Shown here in pieces: positions 6,193-9,762 of a DNA stretch of 9,762 nt. The stretch spans positions 1 through 9,762 of the forward strand of contig JAYEIJ010000135.1 in the NCBI GenBank assembly GCA_034660035.1, written 5' to 3'. Position 1 is the stretch's first letter, and each line of letters begins with the position of its first letter. The DNA comes from JAHEEL01 sp034660035. Lineage in GTDB: Bacteria; Actinomycetota; Acidimicrobiia; Spongiisociales; UBA5794. The notes under the pieces were generated by a model. That model ran no database searches. It was not told where the DNA came from and saw nothing but the letters and a program-made list of their open reading frames with translations. Both the position numbers and the translations under genes were made by a program.

Positions 6193-6963
6193 ATGGAACC
6201 CATCCTCGAATTGCGAGACCTGACGAAGGAGTTCGGTGCCCTCGTCGCGGTCGACGACGTGTCTATGTCGATCGAGCCTGGAACGCTGCACTCCGTCATC
6301 GGACCCAACGGTGCAGGGAAGACGACTCTGTTCAACCTCATGAGCAGCACTCTCAAACCGACCTCCGGCCGGATATTTCACAAAGGCAAGGACATCACGA
6401 GCGTTCCGGTTCATCGCATGATCCATCTGGGAATCGGCCGGTCGTTCCAGATCACGAACATCTTCCCTTTCATCACCGTCTTTGAGAATGTCCGCCTCGC
6501 GGCACAGGCCACAGGCTCCGACGATTTCAAGTTCTGGAGGACGGCCGATTCATTCACCGACTACACCGAGCGAGCTGCCGCGGTGCTCGAGGAGGTTGGA
6601 CTCACGTCGGAAGCCCTCAAGCCTGCGAATGCACTCCCCCATGGCGATCAGCGCAAACTCGAACTCGCCATGATCCTCGCTCCCGACCCCGAGGTGCTTC
6701 TCCTCGACGAACCGACCGCCGGCATGGCTTCCGAGCAGGTTCCAGAACTCATGGACCTCATAGGCACCATTCAGGAGTCGGGAGACAAGACGGTCGTGCT
6801 CGTCGAGCACAACATGAGCGTTGTCATGCAGGTCTCGGATCGCATCACCGTGATGCACATGGGGAGGGTGCTGGCCGAAGGTACCCCGAATGAGATCTCG
6901 CAGCATGAGGGCGTCCAAGAGGCCTACCTCGGGAGCCTCTACGACGAGGAGGAGAACCGGTGA
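6193..6963 (+). CDS. livG: HAAT ABC transporter ATP-binding protein, LivG-like
   Basis: This 256-residue cytoplasmic ATPase is one of the two nucleotide-binding subunits that power the importer. It shows Walker A GPNGAGKTT at 37-45, a Q-loop region around FQITNIFPFITVFENV, the LivG-type signature LPHGDQRKLELA (about 148-159, in place of LSGGQ, as usual for LivG), Walker B VLLLDEP at 168-174 followed by TAGM, and the switch His206 in LVEHNM. The ATG at 6193 is chosen because GAGGGG lies 8 bases upstream. A GTG at 6190 is possible, and an in-frame codon at 6130 is rejected because it would place the hairpin inside the coding sequence. The gene ends in a GTGA overlap with the LivF-like gene. The symbol denotes subunit type, not proven substrate. 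Confidence 0.92.
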   Translation: MEPILELRDLTKEFGALVAVDDVSMSIEPGTLHSVIGPNGAGKTTLFNLMSSTLKPTSGRIFHKGKDITSVPVHRMIHLGIGRSFQITNIFPFITVFENVRLAAQATGSDDFKFWRTADSFTDYTERAAAVLEEVGLTSEALKPANALPHGDQRKLELAMILAPDPEVLLLDEPTAGMASEQVPELMDLIGTIQESGDKTVVLVEHNMSVVMQVSDRITVMHMGRVLAEGTPNEISQHEGVQEAYLGSLYDEEENR

Positions 6964-7664
6964 GCGCCATACTCAAGGTTCGGGACATCCACACCTACAT
7001 TGGCCAGTTCCACATCCTGGAGGGAGTCTCTCTTGACGTGCAGAAAGGTGAGATTGTGGCGTTGCTGGGTCGCAACGGCGCCGGCAAGACAACGACCCTC
7101 AAGAGCATTCTCGGGCTGGCTCCTCCTCGTCGCGGCGACGTCGTCTTCGAAGGGGCGCTGCTACGCGGCAAGCACCCGTATGACATCGCCTCAATGGGGA
7201 TCGGCTTCGTCCCTGAGCATCGAGCGATCTTCAGTGCGCTCAGCGTTGCGGAGAACCTCAAGCTCGCCGAGCGCGCGAAGGGCGACCTCGAGCGCAAGGA
7301 AGATCTGATCTTCGGACTGTTCCCCGACCTCAAGCGTCTCATCAGCCTGCCTGGGACCAACTTGTCCGGCGGCCAGCAACAGATGCTCGCCGTCGCGAGA
7401 GCCCTCGTACCAAACAACCAACTGCTCCTGATCGACGAGCCGAGCGAAGGTCTTGCTCCCGTGCTGATCGAGCAGATGATGGAAGCCATCCGGCATCTGA
7501 GCAGCGACAGCACGGTTCTGCTCGTCGAGCAGAACTTCATCGTTGCGAGTCGCCTCGCCTCCCGCTACGTCATCGTCGAGGAGGGGGTCTCGGTTGCCGC
7601 CGGGAACATGTCGGATCTCGTGGACGACGAGGAGACAATCCGAAAGTACCTGGGAGCAGCATGA
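6960..7664 (+). CDS. livF: HAAT ABC transporter ATP-binding protein, LivF-like
   Basis: This 234-residue protein is the second ATPase of the importer and has the usual LivF length. It has Walker A GRNGAGKTT at 37-45, the LivF-typical VPEHRAIFSALSVAENL at about 84-100, the ABC signature LSGGQQQMLA at 135-144, Walker B LLLIDEP at 155-161 followed by SEGLAP, and the switch position as Gln191 in LVEQNF, a known LivF trait. It starts at GTG 6960, overlapping the LivG stop by 4 bases. A GAGGAGGAG ribosome-binding stretch at 6946-6954 supports this start. It would pair with the LivG-like subunit beneath the two permeases. Its stop overlaps the permease start by 4 bases. Confidence 0.93.
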   Translation: MSAILKVRDIHTYIGQFHILEGVSLDVQKGEIVALLGRNGAGKTTTLKSILGLAPPRRGDVVFEGALLRGKHPYDIASMGIGFVPEHRAIFSALSVAENLKLAERAKGDLERKEDLIFGLFPDLKRLISLPGTNLSGGQQQMLAVARALVPNNQLLLIDEPSEGLAPVLIEQMMEAIRHLSSDSTVLLVEQNFIVASRLASRYVIVEEGVSVAAGNMSDLVDDEETIRKYLGAA

Positions 7665-9250
7665 CGACCGCGGCACCCACCACCACCCGCGCCGCCGAAG
7701 CGAGCCGTCGGCTGAGGGAGAATCGTGGTCGAGTCTCATTGGCCGCGTTCTTCGCTTTCGTCCTGATCTACTCCCTGTTCGCGATGGAGACCGACGATTT
7801 CTTCATAACGATCATTCGCGGTCTCGCCGTTGGAGCGATCACGTTCCTCGTCGTTTCCGGCCTCTCGCTCATCCTCGGGCTCATGGACGTGCTAAGCCTG
7901 GCGCACGGCGAGCTGTACATGCTCGGCGCCTACGTCGGGTGGACGATCTACGTACGGCCGGACACATTTCTCGATGCCGTCACTCCGATAGCCCTGGCGC
8001 TGTCCGGCATGGCGCTCCTCCCGCTCTGGAGGCGGATCGCTTCCCAGTGGCCCGGGGGTAGGTGGCCAAGGATCATCGTGCCTATTGTGGCGATCGCCGC
8101 CGGTCTGATCATGATCGTGGTTCTGTTCCCGAAGTTCCCCCTATCGATATGGAACCCGGGCGTGTTCGCCGAAGCACCGACAAACGACGCCCTGGCTCTC
8201 GCCGCAGGAACCCAGGAAGTGCCTCCCGCGGCAGGATTCGAAGGGATCTCGCCACTCCTAGGGATCATCGGCATGTGGCTCGGCGGTGCAGTGCTCGGAT
8301 TCGGCGTCGCGGCAGTCGTCGAGCGGAAAGCCGAAGTCGCGTCGCCGAAGCCGCAGCGGAGCGCGTACCTCATCTCAGGCGGTGTCGCGCTGCTCGGAGT
8401 CGTCGTCTTCGCCGTGAACAACCCACTCACCGAGTGGTGGTACGGCCTCGGCACGACACCCCGGTTCTTCGCTGCCATGCTCTTCTCGACCGTTCTGGCC
8501 TTCGGACTCGGCATGTTCATCGAAGTCGTGTTCATCAGACCTCTGTACGGGCGCTTGCTCTATCAGATCGTGATGACTCTCGGTTTGGGGTTCATCCTCC
8601 TCGAGATCGTGCGATCAGTGTGGGGCCGTCCCGCGTTCACCATGCCGAAGCCTGCCGCCTTCAACGGACAGGGAGATGCGTGTCCGGGCGAGGGACTCGG
8701 TGACCTCTTCTCCGGCTGCGCGACCATCAAGCTTTTTGATTCACGCGTTCGCATGTACAACGACGTGTTCATCATCCTCGTTGGAGTTGTCGTCCTCGTC
8801 GTGATCACACTCCTGCTCAAGAAGACACGCCTCGGCATGACGATCCGCGCCGGCGTCCAGGACTCGGATATGGTCGAGGCGCTCGGTATCAATGTCCGGC
8901 GCATCTTCACGATCACGTTCGGCATCGGTGTTGGCCTCGCCGCGCTCGGCGGGGTCGTCGCGGCCCCCGCGCTCGGTCTCAATACGGGCATGGGTGGACA
9001 GGTGCTGCTTCTCGCTCTCATCGCGATGGCGATAGGCGGGCTGACGAGTTTCCCGGGTGCCGCGGTCGGTGCCGTCATCGTCGGTGTGATGCAGCAACTC
9101 ATGATCAAGTTCGGCTCCGTCGGGATACCACTCCCGTGGCTCGATGAGCCGTTCAAACCGTCGCCGGCTCTTGTACCGGTCTCAGTGATCCTGTTGATGG
9201 TCGTGGTTCTCCTCGTCCTGCCTCAGGGACTCCTCGGAAGGAAGGAGTAG
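7661..9250 (+). CDS. livH: HAAT ABC transporter permease, enlarged LivH-like
   Basis: This 529-residue integral membrane protein is the LivH-type permease but is much longer than the usual 290-310 residues. The conserved parts are GLSLILGLMDVLSLAHGELYMLGAYVG (about 67-93), FIEVVFIRPLYGRLLYQIVMTLGLG (about 286-310), KKTRLGMTIRAGVQDSDMVEALGINV (about 387-412) and ALGGVVAAPALGLNTGMGG with AIGGLTSFPGAAVGA (about 428-471). Between residues about 100 and 265, where ordinary LivH has a short link, there are several extra hydrophobic segments (about 104-123, 137-156, 199-220, 236-253) and a soluble stretch at about 157-198. There is also a longer loop with two Cys (GDACPGEGLGDLFSGCATI, about 338-356) and a Thr-rich cytoplasmic N-terminus. 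No frameshift is seen; the frame is open throughout. It is flanked by a 4-base overlap with livF and a 1-base gap to livM. Confidence 0.9.
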   Translation: MTTAAPTTTRAAEASRRLRENRGRVSLAAFFAFVLIYSLFAMETDDFFITIIRGLAVGAITFLVVSGLSLILGLMDVLSLAHGELYMLGAYVGWTIYVRPDTFLDAVTPIALALSGMALLPLWRRIASQWPGGRWPRIIVPIVAIAAGLIMIVVLFPKFPLSIWNPGVFAEAPTNDALALAAGTQEVPPAAGFEGISPLLGIIGMWLGGAVLGFGVAAVVERKAEVASPKPQRSAYLISGGVALLGVVVFAVNNPLTEWWYGLGTTPRFFAAMLFSTVLAFGLGMFIEVVFIRPLYGRLLYQIVMTLGLGFILLEIVRSVWGRPAFTMPKPAAFNGQGDACPGEGLGDLFSGCATIKLFDSRVRMYNDVFIILVGVVVLVVITLLLKKTRLGMTIRAGVQDSDMVEALGINVRRIFTITFGIGVGLAALGGVVAAPALGLNTGMGGQVLLLALIAMAIGGLTSFPGAAVGAVIVGVMQQLMIKFGSVGIPLPWLDEPFKPSPALVPVSVILLMVVVLLVLPQGLLGRKE

Positions 9251-9251
9251 C

Positions 9252-9762
9252 ATGGAGGCGCTTCATTCCAAGCAGTCCGGCTTCTTCACTCGCCATCGGA
9301 TGGTGGTTGTCGTCACGGTCGCGGCAATCGTCTTCCCGTTCTTCATTGGCTTCCTCGATGGGCAGTCTCCGGCCGCCGTGATCGCGTCTGAGGGTGGCAA
9401 CGCCAAATTCCTGATGGGTCTCGCTATCGAGGTCTTCATCCTCGCCCTCTTCGCCCTTTCGTACGACCTCATCCTCGGATTCACCGGTCTGTTCTCGCTC
9501 GGACACATGATGTTCTTCGGAGTCGGTGCGTACGGCGCAGGCATCATGCTGAAGTCGCTCGACTGGTCGCTCCCTGCCACGGTGATTGGGGTTATCGTGC
9601 TCGGCGTCCTCCAAGCGGTCCTCTTCGGCATCGTCCTCCCCCGCGTCCAGGGGATCACGTTCGCGCTCGTGACTCTTGGTTTCGGAGCGATGTTTTCCGT
9701 AGTCATCCAATCCCCCGAATTCAGCGACCACGCCGGCTCCGACGTGGGACTCGCCGGCGCAT
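9252..9762 (+). CDS. livM: HAAT ABC transporter permease, LivM-like (3' end outside window)
   Basis: An open frame runs from ATG 9252 to the window edge (170 complete codons, no stop). The protein begins MEALHSKQSGFFTRHR, followed by a membrane segment (about 17-34), and then the LivM hallmark region: LFALSYDLILGFTGLFSLGHMMFFGVGAYGAG (about 66-97), a further membrane segment, and RVQGITFALVTLGFGAMF (about 130-147). This SLGH...FG.GAY...G and FALVTL pattern identifies the second permease of HAAT importers, partner of LivH. A GGAAGGAAGGAG stretch at 9236-9247 is its ribosome-binding region, overlapping the end of livH. Only the N-terminal half can be assessed. Confidence 0.9.
   Translation, partial: MEALHSKQSGFFTRHRMVVVVTVAAIVFPFFIGFLDGQSPAAVIASEGGNAKFLMGLAIEVFILALFALSYDLILGFTGLFSLGHMMFFGVGAYGAGIMLKSLDWSLPATVIGVIVLGVLQAVLFGIVLPRVQGITFALVTLGFGAMFSVVIQSPEFSDHAGSDVGLAGA

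Noticed and set aside
4702..9762. Plain branched-chain amino acid importer
   Set aside because: Subunit types match, but the linked CoA ligase, hydrolase and regulator and the missing acidic ligand residue make this substrate assignment unsafe.

Overview
This window is high-GC bacterial DNA, densely coding on the + strand. It most resembles an actinomycetote, possibly of an Acidimicrobiia-like lineage. The hints are the codon use, the GTG starts, the ATGA/GTGA gene overlaps and a lipoprotein with a Thr/Ala-rich linker. No taxonomic marker is present, so the placement is tentative.

Layout. Positions 1-272 hold the C-terminal end of a class II fructose-1,6-bisphosphatase (GlpX), the tail of an unrelated upstream unit. 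A gap of about 190 bases follows. It contains a short GC-rich hairpin, a heptamer-repeat element bounded by inverted repeats, a plausible sigma-70-type promoter and an inverted repeat that could be an operator. From about 467 to the right edge runs what looks like one long operon. Its order is: TetR-family regulator, KAS III/thiolase-like enzyme with a non-canonical catalytic set, ANL-family acyl-CoA synthetase, serine alpha/beta hydrolase, then a branched-chain-amino-acid-type (HAAT) ABC importer. The importer genes are a lipoprotein solute-binding protein, LivG-like ATPase, LivF-like ATPase, an unusually large LivH-like permease and a LivM-like permease cut by the window end.

How it works together (inference). 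Six of the eight junctions in the operon are 4-base start/stop overlaps and one is a 1-base gap. The only real gap, 72 bases after the binding-protein gene, carries a perfect 12-bp hairpin, which would suit higher expression of the binding protein than of the membrane and ATPase parts. A local TetR regulator, a CoA ligase, a thiolase-fold enzyme and a hydrolase next to a HAAT importer suggest uptake and CoA activation of an organic acid rather than an ordinary amino acid. By hand alignment the binding protein lacks the acidic residue that LivJ uses to hold the amino group of its ligand. The substrate cannot be named from sequence alone.

The points most worth a second look are the thiolase-like enzyme (Cys present, FabH-type His and Asn missing), its three-gene set that outwardly resembles OleA/OleC/OleB but has a Ser hydrolase, the enlarged LivH, the heptamer-repeat element, and the hairpin inside the operon.
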